Part shown: positions 1 to 8,122 of the stretch, piece by piece | How the letters are laid out: each line of letters begins with the position of its first letter | Numbering within the stretch: the stretch's first letter is position 1 | Source of the DNA: Deinococcus psychrotolerans | GTDB lineage: Bacteria; Deinococcota; Deinococci; Deinococcales; Deinococcaceae | Length of the DNA: 64,000 bases | NCBI RefSeq assembly: GCF_003860465.1 | Contig: NZ_CP034186.1 | Coordinates: forward strand, 124,001-188,000 | Direction: 5' to 3' | Made by a program: the position numbers and the translations under genes | The notes under the pieces: generated by a model | Told to the model about the DNA's origin: nothing | Databases searched by the model: none | What the model saw: the letters and a program-made list of their open reading frames with translations, nothing else

Positions 1-670
1 CCGGCATTGGGCCCGGCAAGCCCCTGTTGGTTTCATCGAGCAAATCTTGAAATGCACTTTGGTCAGGGCCGGGAGTGAGGATCACGAACTCGTCTCCGCC
101 CCACCGGCAAATCAAGGCCCCCGCAGGCAACGCTTCCCTGAGGGCGTGTGCGACGGTGCGGATGTGCGCGTCTCCGCCGCTGTGTCCGCGCAGAGTATTG
201 ACGCTCTTCAGCAAATTCAGATCGACGATGGCCAGAACGTGTGGAAAGGTCAAGCTGCGCTGCGCCTCCACGAAAGCGCTGCGCGTGAGGCAGCCAGTCA
301 GCGCGTCGAAGTCGGTGGGCACAGGGTTTCCAGCGCTCCTGAGCAGTGGCCGGACATGCACGATCAGGCCGCCATCGTCCGGGTAGACGGTGATGCCGAT
401 CCAACTCTGGTGGCGGTCTCCGAAGACTTCCAGTTCGGTTCGCTGCTGGGTCGACAGGACGTGCCTGAAAGCGGTCATAACTTCAGGTTGGGTCTTGCTC
501 GGAAGGGCGTCCTGATAAGTTCGTCCGAGCAGTTCATGAGGTTCCTTTCCCCAGGCCTTCAAAGCGAAAGCGTTCACGAAAGTCAAGCGTTCATTCGCAT
601 CGAGGGTAAACATAACGTCTTCCACTCGGTCGAAGGGGTGCTTGCTGGCAAGCGGGAAGAGAGGAAGCAT
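1..670 (-). CDS. PAS-GGDEF diguanylate cyclase, C-terminus off the window
   Basis: Reading the minus strand gives a PAS-like domain (about residues 20-120 from the ATG at 670) followed by a GGDEF domain opening with DFDALTGCLTRSAFVEAQ and reaching the active-site stretch CRWGGDEFVIL at about positions 70-105. The family makes cyclic di-GMP from two GTP. The protein is cut by the left edge about 25 residues after GGDEF. No RxxD inhibitory site lies five residues before GGDEF, so product inhibition at that site is not expected. The start is uncertain: the same frame stays open up to a TGA at 869-871, with GTG codons at 715 and 793, and no strong ribosome binding site marks any of them. The sensory ligand of the PAS domain cannot be told. 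Confidence is high for the domain and low for the start. Confidence 0.85.
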   Translation of the reverse strand, partial: MLPLFPLASKHPFDRVEDVMFTLDANERLTFVNAFALKAWGKEPHELLGRTYQDALPSKTQPEVMTAFRHVLSTQQRTELEVFGDRHQSWIGITVYPDDGGLIVHVRPLLRSAGNPVPTDFDALTGCLTRSAFVEAQRSLTFPHVLAIVDLNLLKSVNTLRGHSGGDAHIRTVAHALREALPAGALICRWGGDEFVILTPGPDQSAFQDLLDETNRGLPGPMP

Positions 671-1159
671 ATGACATGCTACGTCTTGGGCCCGAACAGA
701 AGCCTCACAGCTCACGGGAACACATACGATCTGACTTTCTGATAAGCCAAAATTTTGAAACCGTGTCTCAGCTTTTGCACGGCTCCTCACCACCAGATAG
801 AGCTGCGCTCCCTCCGAAAACCATGCGTCAGGATTCCCGCGTGGGATCTTTGCGCCATTGGTCGAGACTCAGGCCGTACCATACATCTGCTCGGCGGCCA
901 CAGAAACGTCACCGAACTGGCACTCTTTAATCGACTCTGCCTCTGCCATCGTCGACTTGTCTGACGGCCTACCGAATCGTCATTGTTTGATCTCGGGCAT
1001 GAAATCGGCAAGTCGGCCAAGAGCCAAGCCCTCGGCTCCTGACGCTCGGCCCTACAAGTAGGCAAAGTCTCCGCAATCGGGAGAGGCAAGCGGACGGAAG
1101 TGGATAGGATGGTGTGGATTCGGATTCACACTAATGTGAATTAGTATTAAAATGTCTAT
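671..1159. other. Gap with possible N-terminal extension of the PAS-GGDEF gene
   Basis: On the minus strand the PAS-GGDEF frame continues upstream of 670 without stop to 869. Beyond an in-frame TGA at 869-871 a further 26 codons are open, from an ATG at 949 (MAEAESIKECQFGDVSVAAE...). Either the gene starts late and the rest is leader, or an older longer gene has lost its N-terminus through this stop. No other gene, tRNA or clear terminator is seen here. Confidence 0.3.
1124..1141. promoter_or_regulatory. Inverted repeat upstream of the tyrosine recombinase
   Basis: ATTCACA (1124-1130) and TGTGAAT (1135-1141) form a perfect 7-bp inverted repeat with a 4-bp spacer, ending 18 bases before the recombinase start. 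The sequence around it is AT-rich compared with the rest of the window, as expected for a promoter. It may be an operator or a binding site for the recombinase itself. No function is proven. Confidence 0.4.
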
Positions 1160-2110
1160 ATGTCTACAGATCTCGTCCCGCTCAGCACTGCTCTCAGCTA
1201 CGCCAACCTCACCGACCAGGTTTTGAGAGTGCGGGCCGTTCAAGCGGCTGCTGCCTACAACACACCCACCCTCGTTTTGGTGCTGCACGCTTACATGACC
1301 ACCGCCAGCCGTAAAGGGGCAAGAACCAGCCAAAAAACTCTGGGAGCTTACACCCTCGCGGTGCAAGACTTCGTTCCCTGGGCGCAGAGCAGCGGCGTCT
1401 CCCTGCTGCGTCCGGGTCGGCGCGACGGCGGACGTTACCTCAGTCATCTTCAGCAGCGCCCCACTGAGGGCAAAGGCAAATCCGGCGTGCTCGCCGCGTC
1501 CACCATCGCTCAGTACACCGCAGGCGTCCGCGCCCTCTACCGCGCCCTCAACTGGACGCAGGCCACCGAAGCCCAGCCGTTCGGCGACGTCTACGTTCCG
1601 AGCGATCCCACCCCGGGCATCGTCAAAAACCCGCCGTACCTGAGCGAGGTCGATCTCGTCCTCCCGCACTGTGATGCGCCGCTGGCCGCTCTGCTTTTCC
1701 TGTGCGCTCACGCGGGTCTGCGCGTCAGTGAAGCGCTGAGCGTCAAGGCGAATGACCTACAAGGCAAGACGCTGACTGTCCACGGCAAGGGCGGCAAGGT
1801 GCGGCGGGTGCCGCTCGGCGCGAGAACCCGTCAGGCCCTCACGCTGCTCCCCACGCTTGACGCGGCAGGGCGTTACTTCGACTGGAATTACGGACAGGCG
1901 ACCTACCGCGCCCGCAAGGTGTTCACCGCCTGCGGCTGTGAGTGGCGGGGCTTTCACGCTGCACGCAAACACTCCGGCACCCGGCTGTATCAAGCGACCA
2001 AAGATTTTACGCGGGTGGGCCTGTTTCTGGGCCATGCCTCGGTGGATACCACGCGCCGGTACGTGGCGGTGCAGGACAATGACGTGTCGCAGGAGGTTGA
2101 AGAGTGGTAA
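1160..2110 (+). CDS. Tyrosine recombinase/integrase (XerC/D-like)
   Basis: A 316-residue protein of the phage-integrase family, which cuts and rejoins DNA through a covalent 3'-phosphotyrosine. An N-terminal core-binding domain (about 30-140, with the SAM-like pattern [15 protein letters not shown]) is followed by the catalytic domain. Catalytic residues are all visible: Arg in AGLRVSE (about 187), Lys in [11 protein letters not shown], HxxR in [10 protein letters not shown] (about 264), His in FLGHASVD (about 291) and the nucleophile Tyr in TTRRYVAV (about 300). The gene stands alone, with no excisionase, phage gene or recognisable att site next to it. Lone XerD-like recombinases are common on Deinococcus secondary replicons, where dimer resolution is a possible role; that role is inferred. 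The start at 1160 has little Shine-Dalgarno support. Confidence 0.92.
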   Translation: MSTDLVPLSTALSYANLTDQVLRVRAVQAAAAYNTPTLVLVLHAYMTTASRKGARTSQKTLGAYTLAVQDFVPWAQSSGVSLLRPGRRDGGRYLSHLQQRPTEGKGKSGVLAASTIAQYTAGVRALYRALNWTQATEAQPFGDVYVPSDPTPGIVKNPPYLSEVDLVLPHCDAPLAALLFLCAHAGLRVSEALSVKANDLQGKTLTVHGKGGKVRRVPLGARTRQALTLLPTLDAAGRYFDWNYGQATYRARKVFTACGCEWRGFHAARKHSGTRLYQATKDFTRVGLFLGHASVDTTRRYVAVQDNDVSQEVEEW

Positions 2111-2285
2111 AACAGATGGGTACTCTAACCCTCAAAACAATTTGGAGGCCCCTTCACGGCCTTCCTGTGAGGCTGGATTTTATCCACTTGGTGAAATAGC
2201 GAGGGTACAGGCACACCCGGATGAAATAGGCCAGGCCCGCGCGGTAACTATAGTCCCGTACAACTTTAGAGGTTCAGGTGCAGAC

Positions 2286-3395
2286 TCACACGGAAAACGC
2301 CGTTTCCGTCAACTCCTCGGAGATTTTCCACAGTTTCCAAGCGTCGCTGATGTTGTGTGAGCGCTCACTCGACATTGCCCGTTGCGGGTTGCCGCCAAGC
2401 TCGGCCAAACCCGACGGCCCGAAATACTGCCCACCCCGCACGTCCGGCGCGGTGGCGGCGTAGAGCGTCGGCAGCGCTCCCATTTGCTGGGTCTGGGCAA
2501 ACAAGCGGTTGGCTAGCTGCATCCCGCCGCCCTCACCTTGTAATCCGGTGGCCGCGTACCCCGGATGCGCGGCGAGGGCCAGCGTGCCTTTTCGTGCCGC
2601 GTCCAGTTTGCGCTGAAGCTCGTAGATAAACAGCAGGTTGGCGAGCTTGCTCTGCCCGTAAGCTTGCCAAGCGTTGTACGGGCGCGTTTTCCAATTGAGG
2701 TCATCAAAATCCATCTGCCCAAAGCGGTGGGCGGTGCTGCTGACGCTGATTACCCGTGCGCCGGGGGTGGCATTGAGGAGGTCAATTAATTGAGCACTCA
2801 GGGCGAAGTGAGCCAGATGGTTGACGCCGAACTGGGTTTCAAAGCCCTGCTCCGTTTCGCCCTGCGGCGGCACCATGATTCCAGCGTTGTTAATCAGCAA
2901 ATCGAGGCGGTCATACTTCGCCTTGAACGCCTCTGCGAACGAACGAACCGAATCCAGGTTGCCCAAGTCAAGCGCCATCACGCTGACGCTTCCAGCGGGG
3001 TTGAGCGACTGAATTTTCTTGGCGGCGGTGTCGGCTTTGGCGGGGTTGCGACAGGCCATGATCACCGCCGCGCCGCGCTGCGCCAGAGCGCGGGCCGTCT
3101 CGAAGCCCAACCCGCTGTTGGCTCCGGTGACGATGGCGACTTTGCCCGTTTGATCGGGGATGTCAGCTTCCGTCCAATCGCTTTTTTTGCGGCCTAAGGC
3201 GAGGTAAGCCGCTGGCCCGACGAAATTGAGAAACAGCGCGGCCCGCCAAACTGTTTTACTGCCGTTCATCCGCTCCTCTGAACGCAGGCTCAAGTCAGCC
3301 CAGGCAGCGACGAACAAACCAGTCTGCACGGTTCCAGCAGTGATGAGAGCGGCTTTCTGAGCTGGGCTCAGGGTCTTCCAAGTGGGTTTAGGCAT
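2286..3395 (-). CDS. SDR-family oxidoreductase with N-terminal membrane segment pair
   Basis: An NAD(P)-dependent short-chain dehydrogenase/reductase of the retinol-dehydrogenase-like group. Seen: the dinucleotide motif TGANSGLG (about residue 88), NNAG (about 170), catalytic Ser in VSSTAH and the YGQSK catalytic pair (about 246). Before the Rossmann domain lie two hydrophobic segments (about 14-34 and 50-66) with the look of a PLDc_N-type membrane domain, ending GPAAYLALGRK, so the enzyme is probably membrane-tethered. The start is placed at the ATG at 3395 because AAGGAG lies a few bases upstream; an ATG at 3443 in the same frame has no such support. The substrate is unknown. The CstR-like gene lies upstream on the same strand, 223 bases away. 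Confidence 0.88.
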   Translation of the reverse strand: MPKPTWKTLSPAQKAALITAGTVQTGLFVAAWADLSLRSEERMNGSKTVWRAALFLNFVGPAAYLALGRKKSDWTEADIPDQTGKVAIVTGANSGLGFETARALAQRGAAVIMACRNPAKADTAAKKIQSLNPAGSVSVMALDLGNLDSVRSFAEAFKAKYDRLDLLINNAGIMVPPQGETEQGFETQFGVNHLAHFALSAQLIDLLNATPGARVISVSSTAHRFGQMDFDDLNWKTRPYNAWQAYGQSKLANLLFIYELQRKLDAARKGTLALAAHPGYAATGLQGEGGGMQLANRLFAQTQQMGALPTLYAATAPDVRGGQYFGPSGLAELGGNPQRAMSSERSHNISDAWKLWKISEELTETAFSV

Positions 3396-3618
3396 AGGTA
3401 CTCCTTGTTCATAGTCAGTTTGTGGAGGCTGAGAAGCGTTCACTCCAGCTTGCGGAGCGGCGGTACATGAGGAGACCGCGAAACTTCACAGTATCAGCAT
3501 GTTCATTTTGCACGTCTACGGCGTTGCTCTCCGTGACGCAACAGGCTTCACACTCTAAGCTCCTGAGAAGGTGGCGGGCTGATTTCACGCTGATGACTGA
3601 GCTGAATCCCGCTCTCCC

Positions 3619-3885
3619 TCAGCGTGCCAGCTTGAGCAGCTTCACCAGATCGGCAGGTTCCTCTCCCCTCGCCCGGCACATCTCCACATAGGTTTCCAAG
3701 ATCACGTCGCCGCTCGATTGAAAAGCGCTCTTGGCGCTGGCGTAGAGGGTCATCACGTCCACGCAGTTTTTCTCCTCCTCGATCATCTTCTGGAGTCCTC
3801 GAATCTGACCCTCCAGGCGGCGCAGGCGGTTGAGAATTTTTATCTTTTCGGCTTGACGGTCACTGATAGGAACACTCGCAGTCAT
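3619..3885 (-). CDS. CsoR/FrmR/CstR-family repressor, CstR-like
   Basis: An 88-residue all-helical DUF156 repressor (LNRLRRLEGQIRGLQKMI is the typical first helix). In copper-sensing CsoR the ligands are Cys, His 25 residues later, and Cys 4 later. Here Cys41 and Cys70 keep the 29-residue spacing, but the His position is Tyr66. Two thiols without the His is the pattern of CstR persulfide sensors and not of copper sensors, so a reactive-sulfur response is the better guess. The gene starts 10 bases from a perfect palindrome matching the family operator type, which points to autoregulation. No rhodanese, persulfide dioxygenase or copper exporter lies next to it, so its targets are unclear. Confidence 0.85.
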   Translation of the reverse strand: MTASVPISDRQAEKIKILNRLRRLEGQIRGLQKMIEEEKNCVDVMTLYASAKSAFQSSGDVILETYVEMCRARGEEPADLVKLLKLAR

Positions 3886-3894
3886 GGAGCAAGC

Positions 3895-3910
3895 ATACCC
3901 CCTGGGGTAT
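3895..3910. promoter_or_regulatory. CsoR/CstR-type operator
   Basis: ATACCCC (3895-3901), spacer CT, GGGGTAT (3904-3910): a perfect 7-bp inverted repeat of the AT-flanked G-tract type bound by the CsoR/CstR family. It lies just upstream of the repressor start at 3885, so the repressor very likely controls itself. Confidence 0.8.
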
Positions 3911-4120
3911 TTGATAGGATAGGGTTATACGCTTCTGGTACGAACTTCAAACGATTTGACAACACGGATCTGACCCAGATTTCGGACATGATCAGTAAAC
4001 AGCCAAGGTTTGAGAATGAACAGCGGTGCAGGCTAGCCGCCTGACTGAACATTGGCTTTTCAAGATGACGCTGCTGAATACGAATTTTTCAACACCTCCA
4101 ATCTGATCTTCACCGTCTGC

Positions 4121-4222
<102 letters not shown>

Positions 4223-4235
4223 ACGCCCCACGCCA

Positions 4236-4466
4236 AGCGCCATCAACACGGTGGCGGCCATTGCGGCGGGGCTGCGTGATTTTGGGTCGGGCAGCGAAAT
4301 TGCCGGGGTCATTCTTAACCGGGTCGGCAGCCCTCGCCACACCGATTTATGCCGCGTGGCGCTCAAACAGGTGGGCATTCCGCTGCTGGGCCACCTCCCG
4401 AAACAAGAAGCGCTGAGCCTGCCAAGTCGGTATCTGGGGTTGCTGGCTGCCGAGCGGCACGCCCTA
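4236..4466 (+). pseudogene. Cobyrinate a,c-diamide synthase fragment (cbiA/cobB)
   Basis: The translation reads [14 protein letters not shown], then [28 protein letters not shown] and [18 protein letters not shown], a close match to the middle of CbiA/CobB, the glutamine-dependent amidase that makes cobyrinic acid a,c-diamide. The N-terminal ATP-binding part is missing: the fragment begins almost directly after the riboswitch, implying an internal deletion. The C-terminal glutaminase part is missing because an IS630-type element begins at 4467. The frame reaches a stop only inside the element. This is a dead gene. I found no continuation after either IS copy. Confidence 0.75.
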
Positions 4467-5448
4467 GAGCATTTGTCATAATAGAATCTTAGGATGAGTA
4501 TGTTTGAACCAGTGTTGAATATCTGTCTCTGACACGACACCTAAGGCAACGCCGATGGCATCATAAAGCTCCGTCACGACTGTCACGACTCGCCAAGTCC
4601 CACCCCGAACCAGTGCCTTCAACTTGAAAAACATGAGTTCAATCGGGTTGAAATCCGGACTGTAGGGTGAGGTAAACATGACCTCACTTCCATGCGTTTG
4701 GATGAGCGTCCGAATGGACGCTCGATGATGTGACGAGAGATTGTCCATCACCACCACTTGCCCTGGCTTTAACGTTGGACACAGTATTTCGCGAACATAC
4801 CATTCAAACGCTATGCCATCAAGGACGATGGCGGCCTGCGGCCCTGCCAAGCTCAGTGCACAGATCAAGGTCTGATTTCGCCCACGATTTCGCGGAACGC
4901 GGTCAACGGCACGCTCATTGCTCGGCGCACGGCTATATCCACGCGTCATCGCGATATGGAACCCACTTTCATCAAGAAAGACCAATCGGTCAGGCGTTTG
5001 GAGGTACGGTGCAAGGTCAGTGAGGAACTGCGAACGCAGTTCCTCACGGCGTTCTCTGGCGACCAGTGTTTTTTTTTGGGTGATCTTGTGGCGGCGAAAG
5101 ACCCGGTCAACCGTTTTGTAACTGATCTTCAACCCGGTGATAGTTTCCAGCATGTCCGCGTGTTCTTGCAACGTCGCATCTTGGTGGGTTTCAAGCTGTG
5201 CAAGAAGCTGTTGCTCGTGGAGGGCCATCACCGTACGGCGACGGCCCGTCGGTTTGGCAACAATGTGCAGGGTATTTTGGTGGTGCCGTTTCAGATAGCT
5301 TTTGACAGTATCAACATGAACAGAAAAATGTTTTGCTGCTTCACCCGGCGAAGCGCCACCCAGCACCAATGCGACAATCCGAGTCCTAAGTTCCAAACTG
5401 TACCCACGTATTCCTACTGTATTCATGAAGCTATTATGTCAAATGCTC
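4467..5448 (-). mobile_element. IS630-type insertion sequence, copy 1 (intact)
   Basis: A 982-bp element with terminal inverted repeats GAGCATTTGTCATAATAG (left) and GAGCATTTGACATAATAG (right end, reverse complement), flanked by TA at 4465-4466 and 5449-5450, as expected of IS630/Tc1-mariner elements that duplicate TA. It carries one transposase gene on the minus strand. It interrupts the cbiA remnant. Its right-hand TA is also the left-hand TA of the next element. A near-identical copy lies at 6821-7803 in the same orientation. Confidence 0.93.
4476..5426 (-). CDS. IS630-family transposase (full length)
   Basis: A 316-residue transposase in one open frame. The N-terminus holds two helix-turn-helix parts ([20 protein letters not shown] and the [15 protein letters not shown] region). 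The DDE catalytic domain follows: first Asp in VFLDESGFH, second Asp in [10 protein letters not shown], Glu in [15 protein letters not shown]. It works on the ends of its own element by cut-and-paste at TA. The gene fills almost the whole element. Compared with copy 2 it has a run of nine T (plus strand) near 5069-5077, which keeps the frame. It is the only transposase in this cluster that looks able to work. Confidence 0.93.
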   Translation of the reverse strand: MNTVGIRGYSLELRTRIVALVLGGASPGEAAKHFSVHVDTVKSYLKRHHQNTLHIVAKPTGRRRTVMALHEQQLLAQLETHQDATLQEHADMLETITGLKISYKTVDRVFRRHKITQKKTLVARERREELRSQFLTDLAPYLQTPDRLVFLDESGFHIAMTRGYSRAPSNERAVDRVPRNRGRNQTLICALSLAGPQAAIVLDGIAFEWYVREILCPTLKPGQVVVMDNLSSHHRASIRTLIQTHGSEVMFTSPYSPDFNPIELMFFKLKALVRGGTWRVVTVVTELYDAIGVALGVVSETDIQHWFKHTHPKILL

Positions 5449-5450
5449 TA

Positions 5451-6664
5451 GTGTATGACCACAGGCATGTCTATAGCTATTTGCGAGTCGGATAGTGGCG
5501 CTTGAGTTTCTCCCGAGCTGTGGGTGTCGAGAACTGCCAGTTCACGCGCACAGACCGCGCGTTGCGGTCTGTTTCCCAGGCGTGGATTTCACGCTCGACG
5601 GCCTCTTTACTCGCCAAGCGCTGACCCAGACACTGGCGTTGCAAGGCTGACCACTCCAATTCCGCCGTCTTGGGCAGAACGGCACCCATATGGGGCCTGC
5701 CCGCATGTTGAGCCAGGACGCATGTTTTGGTGTGTAGATCCACTCGAAGCGTCGGCTCAGCCGCCGAGCTTCCTCTGCCGGAAGATGTTGATATAGCGCT
5801 GCTGGACTGTGCGTGGACAGCTGATCCAGCACCAGAACGATCTTCTCGGCAACCGCATAGCGCAGCTCCAGGCACTGGAGCTGCTCAGCAAAGTCCGCAT
5901 TGCTCCGTCGGTCGGTCACCGTGACTGTGCGTTGACCGGTGTGTGGTTCCAGAGCGACAAAGAAATTGACGGTGCCATACCGCTTGTATTCATGATCCAC
6001 CCGTGCTGGGGATCCCGGCACGGGTGGCAGTGGCTCTCGGACATGATCCAACAGCTGATACGACTTTTCATCGAAGCAGATGACAGGCCGTGAGGCATCG
6101 TAGGGCTGGGCATAGGTGTCCAGCACGGTTTCCATGCGCCACACGAAGTCCGCACCTACCTGGGCGACACACCAACTTTGAACCTGCCACGGTTTGAGTG
6201 CGTTTTTTTCAGTGTTCTCCGTACGGTCTCGTCACTGATGCTGTCCACCACACCCAGGGTCACCAGACGATCGGCCAGCAGTTGCATCGTCCATTTCTCC
6301 CGGCCGTCGGGACTCGAGCACACTTCGGCGATCAAGATCGCCGTCCGCTGCGCGTTCAGTTTGGGCGGCTGTTTGGGCCGTGCTTTCTCGTGGAGGGCAG
6401 CCTGGAGGCCGCCCTCGGTGTACTTCTTGCGGATCGACGCGACGGTGGCAGAACTCACGCCTTGGCGCTCGGCCACGTCCCGATCCAGCAGGCCTCTGTC
6501 GCTCAGGAGCAGGAGGCGTGCGCGGGTCGTGGCCCGCGCACTGTGCACGCCTTTCCGAGTCATGTCCGTCAGTTGCTGCCGCTCATCGTCGCTCAGCTGC
6601 ACAACCCACTGTTTCCGTCGTCCCATCCCTCAGTTTACCTGAAGACATGCCTGTGGTCATGCAC
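5451..6664 (-). mobile_element. Second IS630-type element, degenerate
   Basis: A 1214-bp element with terminal repeats: left GTGTATGACCACAGGCATGT, right end (reverse complement) GTGCATGACCACAGGCATGT, flanked by TA at 5449-5450 and 6665-6666. The left TA is shared with the right edge of copy 1, so the two elements stand side by side with only two bases between them. Its transposase gene is broken at least once. The element family is different from copies 1 and 2: the ends and the transposase are unlike theirs. Confidence 0.85.
5477..6626 (-). pseudogene. IS630-family transposase, disrupted
   Basis: The N-terminal half (6626 down to about 6190) starts MGRRKQWVVQLSDDERQQL and holds a helix-turn-helix. 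At a run of seven A (minus strand, near 6203-6209) the reading must move by -1 to go on as NALKPWQVQSWCVAQVG and then ICFDEKSYQLL (first Asp) and VLVLDQLSTH (second Asp). Such a shift may be programmed, as in some IS families, or decay. A second lesion is decay: after KHASWLNM about 38 extra bases are present before the frame resumes as AELEWSALQRQCLGQRL, which contains the final Glu. The protein ends at 5477. A working enzyme is unlikely. Confidence 0.85.
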
Positions 6665-6820
6665 TAGGCGCGTCCGTTCACCACGATCCAGTATACCGTT
6701 TCCCTTTCATTGTTCCTCCAGCTTGCCACTGAATTCGCAACTTTTTTGGATCTAGATTCGGGGAGCACCCCACCAACTTACCCACTTGATTCAGGAAACA
6801 CCGCACTGAACTAATCTCTA

Positions 6821-7803
6821 GAGCATTTGTCATAATAGAATCTTAGGATGAGTATGTTTGAACCAGTGTTGAATATCTGTCTCTGACACGACACCTAAGG
6901 CAACGCCGATGGCATCATAAAGCTCCGTCACGACTGTCACGACTCGCCAAGTCCCACCCCGAACCAGTGCCTTCAACTTGAAAAACATGAGTTCAATCGG
7001 GTTGAAATCCGGACTGTAGGGTGAGGTAAACATGACCTCACTTCCATGCGTTTGGATGAGCGTCCGAATGGACGCTCGATGATGTGACGAGAGATTGTCC
7101 ATCACCACCACTTGCCCTGGGTTTAACGTTGGACACAGTATTTCGCGAACATACCATTCAAACGCTATGCCATCAAGGACGATGGCGGCCTGCGGCCCTG
7201 CCAAGCTCAGTGCACAGATCAAGGTCTGATTTCGCCCACGATTTCGCGGAACGCGGTCAACGGCACGCTCATTGCTCAGCGCACGGCTATATCCACGCGT
7301 CATCGCGATATGGAACCCACTTTCATCAAGAAAGACCAATCGGTCAGGCGTTTGGAGGTACGGTGCAAGGTCAGTGAGGAACTGCGAACGCAGTTCCTCA
7401 CGGCGTTCTCTGGCGACCAGTGTTTTTTTTATGGGTGATCTTGTAGCGGCGAAAGACCCGGTCAACCGTTTTGTAACTGATCTTCAACCCGGTGATAGTT
7501 TCCAGCATGTCCGCGTGTTCTTGCAACGTCGCATCTTGGTGGGTTTCAAGCTGTGCAAGAAGCTGTTGCTCGTGGAGGGCCATCACCGTACGGCGACGGC
7601 CCGTCGGTTTGGCAACAATATGCAGGGTATTTTGGTGGTGCCGTTTCAGATAGCTTTTGACAGTATCAACATGAACAGAAAAATGTTTTGCTGCTTCACC
7701 CGGCGAAGCGCCACCCAGCACCAATGCGACAATCCGAGTCCTAAGTTCCAAACTGTACCCACGTACTCCTACTGTATTCATGAAGCTATTATGTCAAATG
7801 CTC
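6821..7803 (-). mobile_element. IS630-type insertion sequence, copy 2
   Basis: A 983-bp near-identical copy of the element at 4467-5448, in the same orientation, flanked by TA at 6819-6820 and 7804-7805. I see about half a dozen base changes and one single-base insertion between the copies. The two copies form 2.35-kb-spaced direct repeats, so recombination between them could delete the degenerate element and the 150-bp stretch before copy 2, in which I recognise nothing. Confidence 0.93.
6830..7781 (-). pseudogene. IS630-family transposase, frameshifted copy
   Basis: Same protein as in copy 1 but split into two frames: an N-terminal part from 7781 ([20 protein letters not shown]) that runs off after KITHKKNTGR, and a C-terminal part with the full DDE domain down to 6830. 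The cause is at about 7423-7432: eight T then AT before GGG (plus strand), against nine T before GGG in copy 1. On the coding strand the break falls in a run of eight A, so occasional slippage could still restore the protein. Without that it is a dead gene. Confidence 0.85.
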
Positions 7804-8122
7804 TAGAAAGAATTATTTGCACTACCCCTTCCCCGATCGATATGACAGCCCCGGCGCGAGCGCTTGTAAACGCCGGTAGCAGACACTCCCATCTTCTGGT
7901 CAATGTGTCGTCTTGCCTCAGGGTTAGGGAAGCACAGCCGATTTCATCAAGCCGTGATGACATAGAGGTAGACAAAAAATTCTCAATACTCTTCGTCTGA
8001 TGTATAGAATTCGCTTCGATTGACGATATGGTGAATTTGGGTTACCCTTCAGTCGACTTTCGTCGTCACTTTTTCAGGAAGAACTTCGCCCCGCCATCCT
8101 CTTCAAGTTATCGGGAGCTGCC
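7804..8122 (+). other. Leader region of the peptidase-transporter operon
   Basis: This stretch between the IS copy and the proline iminopeptidase gene holds no gene that I can support. It contains a candidate promoter at 8020-8048 and, just before the start at 8123, GGGAG as a ribosome binding site. The part next to the IS is AT-rich compared with the neighbours and gives no recognisable remains of the cobalamin locus. Confidence 0.4.
8020..8048 (+). promoter_or_regulatory. Candidate sigma-70-type promoter
   Basis: TTGACG (8020-8025), 17 bases, TACCCT (8043-8048). The -35 box is strong and the -10 box weak. It points into the gene at 8123, giving a leader of about 70 bases. Judged by eye only. 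Confidence 0.4.

Noticed and set aside
3619..3885. Copper-sensing CsoR
   Set aside because: The His ligand between the two Cys is replaced by Tyr66, and no copper exporter or chaperone is next to the gene.
6667..6818. Continuation of the cbiA gene between the IS elements
   Set aside because: Translation in the frame left by the TA target gives ALGASVHHDPVYRFPF and a stop, which does not resemble the C-terminal half of CbiA.
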